NCBI RefSeq assembly: GCF_009792295.1 | Contig: NZ_CP039934.1 | Span: forward strand, 454,501-518,500 | Source: Myroides fluvii | GTDB taxonomy: Bacteria > Bacteroidota > Bacteroidia > Flavobacteriales > Flavobacteriaceae | Direction: 5' to 3' | DNA length: 64,000 bases | Shown here: piece by piece, positions 8,691-18,463 of the stretch | How the letters are laid out: every line of letters starts with the position of its first letter | Numbering within the stretch: position 1 is the first letter of the stretch | Notes under the pieces: model-generated | Database searches by the model: none | Told to the model about the DNA's origin: nothing | Seen by the model: the letters and a program-made list of their open reading frames with translations, nothing else | Program-made: the position numbers and the translations under genes

Positions 8691-11543
8691 ATGCCTAAAG
8701 ACACTTCTATCAAGACCGTTTTAATCATTGGTTCAGGACCAATCATCATCGGACAAGCTTGCGAATTTGATTACTCAGGTTCACAATCAGCAAGATCATT
8801 AAGAGAAGAGGGAATTAAAGTTATCTTAGTTAACTCGAATCCCGCAACAATTATGACCGACCCATCGATGGCGGATCATATTTATCTAAAGCCATTAACT
8901 GCACGTTCAATTATTGAAATTTTAGTTGCTCATCCAGAAATTGATGCTGTATTACCAACTATGGGAGGTCAAACAGCGCTAAACTTATGTCTGGAATGTG
9001 ATGAAAAGGGAATTTGGGCAGACTTTGGTGTTCGTTTAATTGGTGTAGACATTAACGCGATTAATGTTACAGAAGACCGCGAACAATTCAAACAGTTATT
9101 AGAGCGTATCGATGTACCTGCTGCGCCAGCAAAAACAGCTACTTCTTACCTACAAGGAAAAGAAATCGCACAAGAATTCGGTTTTCCTTTAGTTATTCGT
9201 CCTTCCTTTACTTTAGGAGGTACAGGTGCAGCTTTTGTTCACCACGCAGAAGATTTTGACGATCTATTGACAAATGGACTTGAGGCTTCTCCTATTCACG
9301 AAGTTTTAATTGACAAGGCGTTATTAGGTTGGAAAGAATACGAATTAGAATTATTACGCGATAAAAATGACAACGTAGTCATCATCTGTACCATCGAAAA
9401 TATGGATCCTATGGGAATCCATACCGGAGATAGTATCACAGTGGCACCAGCGATGACTTTATCGGACAGAACCTTCCAAAGAATGCGTGATTTATCTATC
9501 AAGATGATGCGCAGTATCGGAAACTTTGCTGGAGGATGTAACGTACAGTTTGCTGTTTCACCAGATGAAAAAGAAGATATCGTTGCAATCGAGATTAACC
9601 CACGTGTTTCTCGCTCATCGGCTTTAGCTTCTAAAGCAACGGGATACCCAATTGCTAAAATCGCAACGAAATTAGCCTTAGGATATACTTTAGATGAATT
9701 GCAAAACCAAATTACAAAATCTACTTCTGCTTTATTCGAGCCAACATTAGACTATGTAATTGTAAAAATCCCCCGTTGGAATTTTGATAAATTCGAAGGA
9801 GCAGATAGAACCTTAGGATTACAGATGAAATCGGTTGGAGAAGTAATGGGAATTGGACGTTCTTTCCAAGAAGCCCTACACAAAGCAACGCAATCGTTAG
9901 AGATTAAACGCAATGGTTTAGGAGCAGATGGTAAAGGAAATACGAACTACGACCAAATCATCGACAAACTAACGCATGCAAGTTGGGATCGTGTATTCGT
10001 CATCTACGATGCAATTCAACACGGTATTCCATTGAGCAGAATCCACGAAATCACGAAAATCGATATGTGGTTCTTGAAACAATATGAAGAACTATATCTA
10101 TTAGAAAAAGAGATTTCAAACTATACCATCGAAACGCTACCAAAAGATTTGTTACTAGAAGCAAAACAAAAAGGATTTGCTGATAGACAAATTGCTCATA
10201 TGTTGAAAACATTAGAGAGTAAAGTTCACGATTTAAGAGATAAAATGGACATTCAACGCGTATTCAAATTAGTGGATACCTGTGCGGCTGAATTCCCTGC
10301 AAAAACACCATACTACTACTCTACTTTCGAAGCTGATATTCAAAAGGCAGACGGAACGAGATACGTGTCAAACGAAAGTGTTGTGACAAACAAGAAAAAA
10401 GTAGTGGTTTTGGGATCAGGACCTAACCGTATTGGTCAAGGGATTGAGTTTGATTACTCTTGTGTACACGGAGTTTTAGCTGCAGAAGAAGCAGGATATG
10501 AAACCATCATGATTAACTGTAATCCTGAAACGGTTTCAACGGATTTCGATACAGCTAACAAATTGTATTTCGAACCTGTATTCTGGGAGCACATTTACGA
10601 TATTATCCGCCATGAGAAACCAGAGGGAGTAATTGTTCAATTAGGAGGTCAAACGGCTTTAAAATTAGCAGAAAAATTACACCGTCACGGAATCAAAATT
10701 TTCGGAACAAGCTTCGACGCATTAGACTTAGCAGAAGATCGCGGACGTTTCTCTACCTTATTAGAAGAGTTAAACATCCCATTCCCTCAATTCGGCGTAG
10801 CTAAAACGGCAGATCAAGCGTTGCAGTTAGCAGATCAATTAGACTTCCCTTTATTAGTTCGTCCATCCTATGTATTGGGAGGACAAGGAATGAAGATTGT
10901 CATCAACAAAAAAGAATTAGAAGAACACGTAATTGATTTATTAAACCAAATCCCAGGTAACTCGCTTTTATTAGACCATTATTTAGATGGAGCAATCGAA
11001 GCAGAAGCAGATGCGATTTGCGATGGTGAAAACGTGTATATTATCGGAATCATGGAGCATATTGAGCCATGTGGAGTTCACTCAGGAGATAGTCACGCTA
11101 TGTTACCGCCATTTAACTTAGGAGAATTTGTTTTAAATCAAATCAAAGACCACACAAGAAAGATTGCAGTTGCCTTACAAACAGTTGGTTTAATCAACAT
11201 TCAGTTTGCCATTAAAGACGATATCGTTTACATCATCGAAGCCAATCCAAGAGCTTCTAGAACGGTTCCTTTTATTGCAAAAGCGTATGGTGAACCCTAT
11301 GTAAATTACGCAACAAAAGTAATGTTAGGTCACAACAAAGTAACTGACTTTACTTTTAACCCACAATTAAGTGGATATGCAATTAAGACACCAGTCTTCT
11401 CTTTTAACAAGTTTAAAAATGTAAATAAAGCTTTAGGCCCAGAGATGAAATCAACAGGAGAAAGCATCTTGTTTATTGACAACTTAAGAGATGATCAATT
11501 CTATGAAATCTATTCACGTAGAAAAATGTACTTAAGCAAATAA
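8691..11543 (+). CDS. carB: Carbamoyl-phosphate synthase large subunit
   Basis: Makes carbamoyl phosphate from ammonia (supplied by CarA), bicarbonate and two ATP, for pyrimidine and arginine synthesis. 950 residues from the ATG at 8691 (MPKDTSIKTVLIIGSGPI); the frame is open farther upstream only through a TTG in the rpmH terminator. Two homologous ATP-grasp halves are present, each opening with GSGPxxIGQ (GSGPIIIGQACEFDYSG and GSGPNRIGQGIEFDYSC). The protein stops at RRKMYLSK, so the roughly 120-residue C-terminal MGS-like allosteric domain of the 1073-residue E. coli enzyme is absent; I believe this shorter form is usual in Flavobacteriia. carA is not adjacent. Confidence 0.96.
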   Translation: MPKDTSIKTVLIIGSGPIIIGQACEFDYSGSQSARSLREEGIKVILVNSNPATIMTDPSMADHIYLKPLTARSIIEILVAHPEIDAVLPTMGGQTALNLCLECDEKGIWADFGVRLIGVDINAINVTEDREQFKQLLERIDVPAAPAKTATSYLQGKEIAQEFGFPLVIRPSFTLGGTGAAFVHHAEDFDDLLTNGLEASPIHEVLIDKALLGWKEYELELLRDKNDNVVIICTIENMDPMGIHTGDSITVAPAMTLSDRTFQRMRDLSIKMMRSIGNFAGGCNVQFAVSPDEKEDIVAIEINPRVSRSSALASKATGYPIAKIATKLALGYTLDELQNQITKSTSALFEPTLDYVIVKIPRWNFDKFEGADRTLGLQMKSVGEVMGIGRSFQEALHKATQSLEIKRNGLGADGKGNTNYDQIIDKLTHASWDRVFVIYDAIQHGIPLSRIHEITKIDMWFLKQYEELYLLEKEISNYTIETLPKDLLLEAKQKGFADRQIAHMLKTLESKVHDLRDKMDIQRVFKLVDTCAAEFPAKTPYYYSTFEADIQKADGTRYVSNESVVTNKKKVVVLGSGPNRIGQGIEFDYSCVHGVLAAEEAGYETIMINCNPETVSTDFDTANKLYFEPVFWEHIYDIIRHEKPEGVIVQLGGQTALKLAEKLHRHGIKIFGTSFDALDLAEDRGRFSTLLEELNIPFPQFGVAKTADQALQLADQLDFPLLVRPSYVLGGQGMKIVINKKELEEHVIDLLNQIPGNSLLLDHYLDGAIEAEADAICDGENVYIIGIMEHIEPCGVHSGDSHAMLPPFNLGEFVLNQIKDHTRKIAVALQTVGLINIQFAIKDDIVYIIEANPRASRTVPFIAKAYGEPYVNYATKVMLGHNKVTDFTFNPQLSGYAIKTPVFSFNKFKNVNKALGPEMKSTGESILFIDNLRDDQFYEIYSRRKMYLSK

Positions 11544-11547
11544 GATT

Positions 11548-11582
11548 AAAAATCCCGCTTCCTATGAGCGGGATTTTTTTTT
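11548..11582 (+). terminator. carB terminator
   Basis: AAAAATCCCGCT pairs with AGCGGGATTTTT around a short loop, followed by a T run. Confidence 0.9.
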
Positions 11583-11946
11583 TCACTTGTTTGTATCTGA
11601 AACGAGCATCTTCAGTGTTGCATCTGCTATTAATATGCCTAACATCCGAAGCCTCCGCACAATTCGAATGCCCTGCATTCTCCACCTGCCTAACTTTATT
11701 GACGCTGTTTTTAGTATAAACTACACCACTTTATTTCATTATAATACGTTTGTTCCAGTTCGTAAAGTGTTTTCGGCAATACTCTGTCTTCTCACAAATA
11801 TCTCCGTGTACAAAAATATAAAAGGTTGTTCTGTTCGTTAATTAAAATAAACACCCCCCTTTCTTTTTGCGATAAATAAGCACAAACAAAACGATACCTA
11901 AGAACCGAATAATACCTATTTTTGGAGTTGAATCGAATTATATACC
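11583..11946. other. Intergenic region with no supported gene
   Basis: About 360 bases between the carB terminator and rmuC. The part at 11590-11740 is GC-richer than a normal flavobacterial spacer and is open for some 80 codons on the minus strand, but the peptide is not recognisable and would run into the carB 3' end; a decayed gene is possible. TATTTTTG at 11917-11924 is a plausible -7 element for rmuC. Confidence 0.4.
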
Positions 11947-13257
11947 ATGTCACAAGAAATTATCTTAAGTCTTTTAGTTCTCGCTACTTTTATTATTGCC
12001 TTTTTCGTTGGAAAAAAGACAACAAATAAGGGGAATGATTCTTCCCAAGTAATCCAATTACTAGCTGAAAAAGAATTCCTCGCACAACAAATAAATCAAG
12101 TAGAAAACGATAAAAAAAAGGTTGAAGAACAAACCGAAATCCTTCGACAAGACAATCAAGAACTCATCGCACGTATTTCTATTCGCGAAACAGAACTACT
12201 TCATTTAAAGGAAAAGCTTGATTTTCAGCAAAAACAAACCCTAGAATTACAAGAGAAGTTTACAACGCAATTTGAAAATCTAGCCAATAAAATACTCGAA
12301 GAAAAAAGCGATAAATTCACGCAGCTAAACAAAGCTCAAATGGAAACTATTTTAACGCCTTTACAAGAGAAAATAGGTTTATTTGAACAGAAAGTGGAGC
12401 AAACACACAAGGAGAGTATTGATCATCATGCCGCTTTGCGTCAGCAAATTTTTGGTTTGCAACAAGTACACGCCAAGATGAGTGAAGAGACATTGAATCT
12501 AACCAAAGCCTTGAAAGGCGATAATAAAATGCAAGGCAATTGGGGAGAAATGATTTTGGAAAGCGTATTGGAAAAATCGGGCTTAGAAAAAGATCGAGAA
12601 TACAAAACGCAACAAAGTTACACCAGTGATCACGGCAATCGCTTACAGCCTGATGTAGTCATTTATCTACCAGACCATCGTCATTTAGTAGTGGATTCCA
12701 AAGTTTCCCTGGTTGCGTATGAGCAATACATCAACACCACCGAAAAACAGGAACAAAACCGCTATTTACAAGAACACATCTTGTCAATTAAAAGACATAT
12801 CGAAAACTTATCCGACAAGAATTACTACGAGCTATACAAAGGCACCAGCCCAGACTTTGTCTTGTTATTTATCCCAATTGAAACTGCTTTCTCCATCGCA
12901 ATAAACTCAGATAATACACTGTATACCAAAGCATTCGAAAAGAATATCGTCATCGTTACTCCTTCCACTCTACTCGCTACTTTACGCACGGTAGAAACGA
13001 TTTGGAGACAACAAAAACAACAGGAAAATGCCTATGAAATAGCGCGTCAAGCAGGTTTATTACACGATAAATTTGTTGGATTAATCAACGATTTAACCAA
13101 AATAGGTAGAAAATTAGACGAAACGCGAAATGAATACGACAGTGCATTCAACAAGCTCAGCCTAGGAAAAGGTAACTTACTGACTTCAGTTCAGAAATTA
13201 AAAGACATGGGAGCCAAGACAAAAAAGACAATTGATCCCGATTTACTTCAAGAATAA
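11947..13257 (+). CDS. rmuC: DNA recombination protein RmuC homologue
   Basis: 436 residues. An N-terminal transmembrane helix (about residues 5-21, IILSLLVLATFIIAFFVG) is followed by a long coiled coil (about 35-190) and the RmuC domain with its signature KGDNKMQGNWGEMILESVLE and, later, DVVIYLPDHRHLVVDSKVS and SPDFVLLFIPIE. RmuC is related to restriction-type nuclease folds and limits inversion at short inverted repeats in E. coli; the biochemical activity is not settled. It appears to be a single-gene unit. Confidence 0.92.
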   Translation: MSQEIILSLLVLATFIIAFFVGKKTTNKGNDSSQVIQLLAEKEFLAQQINQVENDKKKVEEQTEILRQDNQELIARISIRETELLHLKEKLDFQQKQTLELQEKFTTQFENLANKILEEKSDKFTQLNKAQMETILTPLQEKIGLFEQKVEQTHKESIDHHAALRQQIFGLQQVHAKMSEETLNLTKALKGDNKMQGNWGEMILESVLEKSGLEKDREYKTQQSYTSDHGNRLQPDVVIYLPDHRHLVVDSKVSLVAYEQYINTTEKQEQNRYLQEHILSIKRHIENLSDKNYYELYKGTSPDFVLLFIPIETAFSIAINSDNTLYTKAFEKNIVIVTPSTLLATLRTVETIWRQQKQQENAYEIARQAGLLHDKFVGLINDLTKIGRKLDETRNEYDSAFNKLSLGKGNLLTSVQKLKDMGAKTKKTIDPDLLQE

Positions 13258-13473
13258 CTATTGGTGAGTTGATGAGTTGTGAGTTGTGAAAAACGTAGAA
13301 GGTATTTGCTTTAAAGGACGAAAATCTCATCGCCTCTCCATCCCATCGCCTGACAAAAAAGCAACCAACAACTTCACAAAATATAATCTCTCCCTACCAT
13401 CAGGTCTGCTTAATTTTGATTACTTTTATTATTAGAATATGATTAGAAATTTTAATTTCCTATATCTAAGCTT

Positions 13474-13481
13474 TACTTTTG
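13474..13481 (+). promoter_or_regulatory. -7 element of the mgtE promoter
   Basis: TACTTTTG fits TAnnTTTG about 50 bases before mgtE. The preceding spacer (13258-13473) shows short imperfect direct repeats of GAGTTG near 13264-13290 and no gene. Confidence 0.45.
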
Positions 13482-13529
13482 CATTCGAATTGAAAAAATG
13501 ATTGTTAAACACTTTATAAAATTCTAACT

Positions 13530-14843
13530 ATGTTTTTTAAAGATATGCACCCAGCCGACGTTGCTGAAGCTATTTCAGCAATGAGAAGGAGAGAACGAAA
13601 TCTTCATTTTCTAAAGCTTTCCCCCGAACTGAAGGTCGAAGTGTTTTCATTTTTAGAGATTAATATTCAAGAAGAAATTGTGCGCAGCATGACACGAGAA
13701 GATTATGCTGAAGTACTCAATAACCTAGAACCTGATGATAGAACAGAATTACTAGAGAATTTTCCTGATGAATTAATCAAATATTCTATCAACTTATTAA
13801 ATGACACCGAAAAGCAAATTGCGTTAAATTTAATAGGCTATAAAGAAGACAGTATTGCGCGCTTGATGACGCCTTTATATATTCAAACGAAAGCCAATAA
13901 AACGGTTAAACAAGTTTTTCAGCACATCAAAAAATACGGGAAGAAGGCAGAAACGCTAAATTATATTTACGTAGTTGATGACCACAATGTATTAATTGAC
14001 GACTTACAAGTGGGGCAGCTATTATTGGCTGACGAAGATACCTTGATTGCTGATTTAATTGATCACACCTTTGTTTCTTTGGTCACGACTACACCAATGG
14101 AAGAAGCCTTTGACGACTTTGAGAAATACGATCGCTCTGCTTTACCGATTATCACAGAAAAAGGAGTACTCGTTGGTATTGTTACCTTTGACGATATCTT
14201 GGATAAAATTAAAGAACGCGATACAGAAGATATCCAAAAGTTTGGGGGGATGGAAGAATTGGATCTATCCTATACGCATACCCCCCTGTTTGAATTGGTT
14301 AAAAAACGTGCCGGATGGTTGATTGTGCTCTTTTTAGGAGAAATGCTAACGGCTTCGGCCATGAGTTATTACGATCAAGAGATTGAAAAAGCGGTTGTCT
14401 TAGCCTTATTTGTACCCCTAATTATTTCCAGTGGAGGAAATTCAGGTTCACAAGCCGCCTCCTTAATTATACGCGCCATGGCTTTAGGTGAATTAAAACT
14501 AAGTGATTGGTGGTATGTCATGCGCAAAGAAATTGCCTCTGGATTGATGTTAGGTGGTATCTTGGGAGTTATCGGTTTTGTGCGTATTTTTATTTGGCAA
14601 GAAGCTGGTATCTATGATTATGGTGAGTTTTGGTTGTATGTAGGTTTAAGTGTTTCCGTTTCCTTACTGTTCATTGTACTCTGGGGAACCTTATCGGGAT
14701 CGATCATCCCATTCGTCTTGAAAAAGTTTGGTATGGACCCCGCAACGGCTTCTGCACCCTTTGTAGCCACTTTAGTAGACGTTTCTGGTTTAATCATCTA
14801 CTTCACCATTGCCGCGCTATTCCTCTCTGGAAAACTATTATAA
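13530..14843 (+). CDS. mgtE: Magnesium transporter MgtE
   Basis: 437 residues with the full family architecture: an N-terminal superhelical MgtE_N domain (about 1-125, DMHPADVAEAI ... LEPDDRTELLENF), a CBS-domain pair (about 130-255, ARLMTPLYIQTKANKTV, SALPIITEKGVLVGIVTFDDIL), a connecting helix and five transmembrane helices (about 280-437). The pore-region motif ISSGGNSGSQAASLIIRAM is present. MgtE is a Mg2+-gated channel of the inner membrane. It starts about 25 residues later than many homologues; no earlier in-frame start exists because of a stop just upstream. Confidence 0.94.
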   Translation: MFFKDMHPADVAEAISAMRRRERNLHFLKLSPELKVEVFSFLEINIQEEIVRSMTREDYAEVLNNLEPDDRTELLENFPDELIKYSINLLNDTEKQIALNLIGYKEDSIARLMTPLYIQTKANKTVKQVFQHIKKYGKKAETLNYIYVVDDHNVLIDDLQVGQLLLADEDTLIADLIDHTFVSLVTTTPMEEAFDDFEKYDRSALPIITEKGVLVGIVTFDDILDKIKERDTEDIQKFGGMEELDLSYTHTPLFELVKKRAGWLIVLFLGEMLTASAMSYYDQEIEKAVVLALFVPLIISSGGNSGSQAASLIIRAMALGELKLSDWWYVMRKEIASGLMLGGILGVIGFVRIFIWQEAGIYDYGEFWLYVGLSVSVSLLFIVLWGTLSGSIIPFVLKKFGMDPATASAPFVATLVDVSGLIIYFTIAALFLSGKLL

Positions 14844-14862
14844 CAAAGAAAATAAATCACAT

Positions 14863-14900
14863 AAAAAAATCCGATGCGTTAGTTCGCATCGGATTTTTTT
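14863..14900. terminator. Bidirectional terminator between mgtE and the lipoprotein gene
   Basis: AAAAAAATCCGATGCG pairs with CGCATCGGATTTTTTT around TTAGTT. It serves both converging genes, and the last codons and stop of the minus-strand lipoprotein gene lie inside it. Confidence 0.92.
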
Positions 14901-15109
14901 ATGTTAATTATTGTTCCTTCTGGAACAAATACTTGTTGACGATCTGTCTGATAATACAACTGGAGATTTACTGAATCTTGATAGCTCTCAATGTGCATTT
15001 TATAATCATCTGCATAAGATACCCCTTGTTGAACACTTTCTCTTTGCGTTTGACAAGAAGCAACTGCAACGAATACGACGCTAGCAATTAAAAAAGAATA
15101 TATTTTCAT
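14879..15109 (-). CDS. Small lipoprotein of unknown function
   Basis: 76 residues from the ATG at 15109 (MKIYSFLIASVVFVAVASCQ), with a lipobox ending at Cys19, so a lipoprotein. An in-frame TTG five codons upstream is less likely. The mature part is short and polar (SYADDYKMHIESYQDSVNLQ). Its last seven codons (IKKSDAN and stop) are encoded by the stem of the shared terminator. It begins 27 bases after the MFS gene ends, so the two may be co-transcribed. Confidence 0.6.
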   Translation of the reverse strand: MKIYSFLIASVVFVAVASCQTQRESVQQGVSYADDYKMHIESYQDSVNLQLYYQTDRQQVFVPEGTIINIKKSDAN

Positions 15110-15136
15110 CTTGTTATTTTTCAATAAGTTACGAAA

Positions 15137-16378
15137 TTATTCTTCTCTAAATGCAACTTTTTTCATATTGGGTAAAAAGCAAGCAATAATACCCAATAAA
15201 GGTAAATACGCACATACGCTATAGATATATTCAATTGACGTATGATCCGCCCACCACCCTAAAAGTGCTGAACCTAGTCCTCCCATACCGAAAGCGAATC
15301 CATAGAACAACCCAGAAACCATTCCGATTTTCTTAGGTAACAATTCTTGTGCATATACTAAAATAGAAGGAAAAGCAGAAGAGATAATAAATCCGATGAT
15401 AACAATTAAGATACCCGTCCACGCTAAACTCACATGAGGGAGCAACAAGGTAAATGGTGCCGCCCCAAGAACTGAAAACCAAATGATGTATTTTCGTCCG
15501 ACTTTGTCTCCTAAAAACCCTCCAATTAACGTACCTAAGGCTACGGCAATCAAGAAGTAAAATAGATATACTTGGGCTTGAACTTCTGTAATGCCAAATT
15601 TATCCATCGTATAGAATTGGAAATAACTCGAAATACTCGCTACATAAAAATACTTAGAGAAGATCAATAGTAAAAGTACTACAATAGCACTATTTACGCG
15701 GAATGAAGATAATTCTGGAATTAATATTTTCTTTTTTTGTTTAGTTGCAGCATGGCTCAACACTCCTTTATACCAAGTTCCTATCGCATAATAAACAAAC
15801 TGAGCAACAATCGCAATGGCAACAAACCACAGTAATTGCTGTTGTCCGGTTGGCAAAACAATCCAAGCAACCAATAAGGGTGCTAAAGCAGTACCTGTAT
15901 TTCCGCCAATTTGAAAAATGGATTGGGCTAAACTTCGCTTTCCTCCAGAGGCTACATAAGAAACACGAGATGATTCGGGATGGAAAATAGACGATCCTAT
16001 TCCAATACAAGTGACCGCTACCAATACCCAAATATAACTCGGTGCAAAGGCCAACAAGATAACTCCCAAAGTAGTACACAACATACCGTAAATTTGCGAA
16101 TACGGTTGCGGTTTTTTATCGGTATAATTTCCTACTAAAGGCTGCAATAAGGAAGAGGACATTTGATAAAAGAACGTGATCAATCCAATCTGTGCAAAAC
16201 TCAATTGATAATTTTCTTTCAAGAGCGGATACGTTGCAGGAACGATCGCTTGTAGTAAATCATTGCATAAGTGTCCGAAACTAATAGCCAATAAGATTGG
16301 ATAAACGGTCTGATGCGATAATGTTTGTTTATTAACCTTATCCAACACCTTATGCTGGATACTTAAAATTTTGTTCAT
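15137..16378 (-). CDS. MFS transporter, fosmidomycin-resistance (Fsr) type
   Basis: 413 residues with 12 predicted helices. The N-terminal pattern ISFGHLCNDLLQAIVPATYPLLKE and QLSFAQIGLITFFYQMSSSLLQP are hallmarks of the Fsr-like group of the major facilitator superfamily, and FHPESSRVSYVA in the fourth-fifth helix region also fits. Family members export fosmidomycin and other small molecules across the inner membrane; the natural substrate here is not known. TACCTTTG on the minus strand 20-28 bases upstream is its likely -7 element. Confidence 0.85.
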   Translation of the reverse strand: MNKILSIQHKVLDKVNKQTLSHQTVYPILLAISFGHLCNDLLQAIVPATYPLLKENYQLSFAQIGLITFFYQMSSSLLQPLVGNYTDKKPQPYSQIYGMLCTTLGVILLAFAPSYIWVLVAVTCIGIGSSIFHPESSRVSYVASGGKRSLAQSIFQIGGNTGTALAPLLVAWIVLPTGQQQLLWFVAIAIVAQFVYYAIGTWYKGVLSHAATKQKKKILIPELSSFRVNSAIVVLLLLIFSKYFYVASISSYFQFYTMDKFGITEVQAQVYLFYFLIAVALGTLIGGFLGDKVGRKYIIWFSVLGAAPFTLLLPHVSLAWTGILIVIIGFIISSAFPSILVYAQELLPKKIGMVSGLFYGFAFGMGGLGSALLGWWADHTSIEYIYSVCAYLPLLGIIACFLPNMKKVAFREE

Positions 16379-16398
16379 ACCCTAAATTTTAAAGTATA

Positions 16399-16406
16399 CA
16401 AAGGTA
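16399..16406 (-). promoter_or_regulatory. -7 element of the MFS gene promoter
   Basis: On the minus strand TACCTTTG, matching TAnnTTTG. The rest of the gap to 16612 is AT-rich with no identifiable feature. Confidence 0.5.
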
Positions 16407-16612
16407 ACGAATTTTCATTCCTTCATTCTTTTTACTGTTTCAAAATAGCATTACTACCAAAAGCGTGGTGTTTTTTTCACAATCGTTTTAATAGTTAAAA
16501 TTATACACCAAAAACTTTACTTAAATGCATCATTTACACCAAAAACCGAAGACCAAAAATCCACAATTCTCAATAAAACCTCAACAAACAGCACTTTCAC
16601 TGCTAGATTAAA

Positions 16613-16657
16613 ATAAAAAAACAGCGATTAAAGAGAATTCTTTACCGCTGTTTTTTA
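16613..16657 (-). terminator. Terminator of the MATE operon
   Basis: AAAAAACAGCG pairs with CGCTGTTTTTT, with a second inner pairing (AAAGA/TCTTT). Located directly after the small acidic gene on the minus strand. Confidence 0.8.
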
Positions 16658-16677
16658 TACCTTTTGTTCAGATGGAA

Positions 16678-16923
16678 TTAGTCTTCTAACTCTTCTGATT
16701 CCACATATCTTGCCATTTCTCTTTCGTAGAATTCTCCCGCTTGTACCACTAAAGCTTCCATCTCTGCTTCTACTTCTGATTCTTCTGACTCTTCAATTGT
16801 TTCTAAAAACTCAATTTCATCTGTATTTAAGTTGATGATGAAACGAGGAAACTCTAAGTGTATAATAAAGATATCATCTAAATGATCTGTATTATCTGCT
16901 AAAACAAATTTTGGTAATTGCAT
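16678..16923 (-). CDS. Small acidic protein of unknown function
   Basis: 81 residues, strongly acidic (for example IEESEESEVEAEMEAL and the C-terminus YVESEELED), no signal peptide or membrane helix. The first half alternates hydrophobic residues (IFIIHLEFPRFIINL) and may form beta strands. Family not recognised, but the frame has normal codon use and starts 7 bases after the MATE gene stop, which supports translation as part of that operon. Confidence 0.65.
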   Translation of the reverse strand: MQLPKFVLADNTDHLDDIFIIHLEFPRFIINLNTDEIEFLETIEESEESEVEAEMEALVVQAGEFYEREMARYVESEELED

Positions 16924-16930
16924 TATATAG

Positions 16931-18310
16931 TTATTTTAAATTAGTATTAATCAATCGATTCGATATATGGTGAAAACGCGCATAAAGCAAAATGGCTGCG
17001 GTTGTCAATCCCGCTAGTAGCCCAATCCAAATGCCTGGAGTTCCAACATCGGTGTATAAACTTAAGTAAATGGACATTGGGAACCCTACAATCCAATACG
17101 ATACAAAGGTAATAATCATCGGTACATTTACATCTTGCAAACCGCGTAAAGCTCCTAAAGTCACTACTTGCAAACAATCTGAAATTTGAAAGATAGCAGC
17201 TACTAATAAGAGTTGTCCGGCTATTTTGATTACTTCTTCATTCATCACCGCATTAGTTGCATCCTTTGCATCCAAGAAAAGCAGGGGAATATAGTTGTGA
17301 AATAAGACAAATAAAAGTGCGAAAATCACATAAATAATCAATGCCATTAGCATGATCGAACGCGCAACGGTTCGCATATGCGTATAATTCTTCAGTCCCA
17401 TTTGGTTTCCTACGCGAATCGTAGCGGCTACGCCTAACCCACTCGCAAACATAAACGTCATAGATGACATACTCAAGGCGATTTGATTCGCCGCTTGAGA
17501 AACAGTACCTAACATTCCCGACAACCAAACAGCTCCCACGAATAAAGCTACTTCAAAAAAACTCATCAAACCTGAAGGAATGCCAATTTTAGTAATTTGC
17601 GTAAGTACTGATTTTTTAATTTCAGCAAAACGAAGGTTACTCATATAAGGCATAAACAAGACTTGTCTCTTTAGAGCAAAATGCATATAAATAATCATGA
17701 CAACCCGCGAAATCAATGTGCCATAAGCCGCCCCTAACATACCTAGTGTAGGGAAAAACCACACCCCGTAAATCAGTAAATAATTAAATAATAGGTTTAC
17801 TGTATTACAAATTATCGTCGCATACATTGAATTTTTGGTTTGAGACTTTCCATCTGCAAATTGTTTATAACCTTGATACATAACCAAGGGAATAATCGAT
17901 AATGCAACAATATCCAAAAAAGGCTTAGCTAAAGTAGTAACCTCCTCTGGTTGTCCCATATAGCGTAAAAAAGGCTTAGCCAAAAAGATGATAGAAAATA
18001 AAAACACACCTAAAAGTGTACACAGAAAAAGTCCGTTTACAAAAGTTGATCGTCCTCCTTCTAAATCATTTGCCGCATCACTCTTTGCTACGAAAGGTGT
18101 AATGGCCGTAGAAAACCCTACACCTAAAGAAATCGCAATAAAAACAAAACTATTCGCTAAAGAAGCGGCAGCCAATTCTGTTGGTCCAATTTTACCTACC
18201 ATAATATTGTCGATCACTCCAACCACCGTATGTCCTAACATGGCTAAAATAATGGGGTAAGCTAATTGAATATTATATCGAAATTCCTTAATATAAATAG
18301 AAAGATTCAT
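16931..18310 (-). CDS. MATE family efflux transporter
   Basis: 459 residues with 12 predicted helices and the MATE two-repeat arrangement: N-terminal IQLAYPIILAMLGHTVVGVIDNIMVG and the matching second-half segment LTQITKIGIPSGLMSFFEVALFVGAVWLSG. Family members export cationic drugs or metabolites by Na+ or H+ antiport (NorM class) across the inner membrane. It is first in a two-gene operon with the small acidic protein. TATATTTG on the minus strand at 18326-18333 is a likely -7 element. Confidence 0.92.
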   Translation of the reverse strand: MNLSIYIKEFRYNIQLAYPIILAMLGHTVVGVIDNIMVGKIGPTELAAASLANSFVFIAISLGVGFSTAITPFVAKSDAANDLEGGRSTFVNGLFLCTLLGVFLFSIIFLAKPFLRYMGQPEEVTTLAKPFLDIVALSIIPLVMYQGYKQFADGKSQTKNSMYATIICNTVNLLFNYLLIYGVWFFPTLGMLGAAYGTLISRVVMIIYMHFALKRQVLFMPYMSNLRFAEIKKSVLTQITKIGIPSGLMSFFEVALFVGAVWLSGMLGTVSQAANQIALSMSSMTFMFASGLGVAATIRVGNQMGLKNYTHMRTVARSIMLMALIIYVIFALLFVLFHNYIPLLFLDAKDATNAVMNEEVIKIAGQLLLVAAIFQISDCLQVVTLGALRGLQDVNVPMIITFVSYWIVGFPMSIYLSLYTDVGTPGIWIGLLAGLTTAAILLYARFHHISNRLINTNLK

Positions 18311-18325
18311 GCACTAAAATTTGTG

Positions 18326-18333
18326 CAAATATA
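18326..18333 (-). promoter_or_regulatory. -7 element of the MATE promoter
   Basis: On the minus strand TATATTTG. It overlaps an inverted repeat TGCAC-N8-GTGCA at 18309-18326, which could bind a regulator near the transcription start. Confidence 0.45.
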
Positions 18334-18422
18334 CTGACTTGAAAGTAAAAGAATTAGTCAGGTTAACAAATTCTTTGTAAAGAATGACAAAACCATTTCA
18401 TTCCATATCCCCTAGTTACACA

Positions 18423-18446
18423 AAAAGAGGAGAGTCAAACGCTCCT
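18423..18446 (-). terminator. Short terminator after the PPK2 gene
   Basis: On the minus strand AGGAG pairs with CTCCT around a 9-base loop and is followed by CTTTTTG. Weak stem. Confidence 0.45.
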
Positions 18447-18463
18447 ATAATCAATTCTAAATT

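Noticed and set aside
11473..11841. Short frames on both strands after carB
   Set aside because: They overlap the carB end or terminator, have no recognisable domain and lack start signals.
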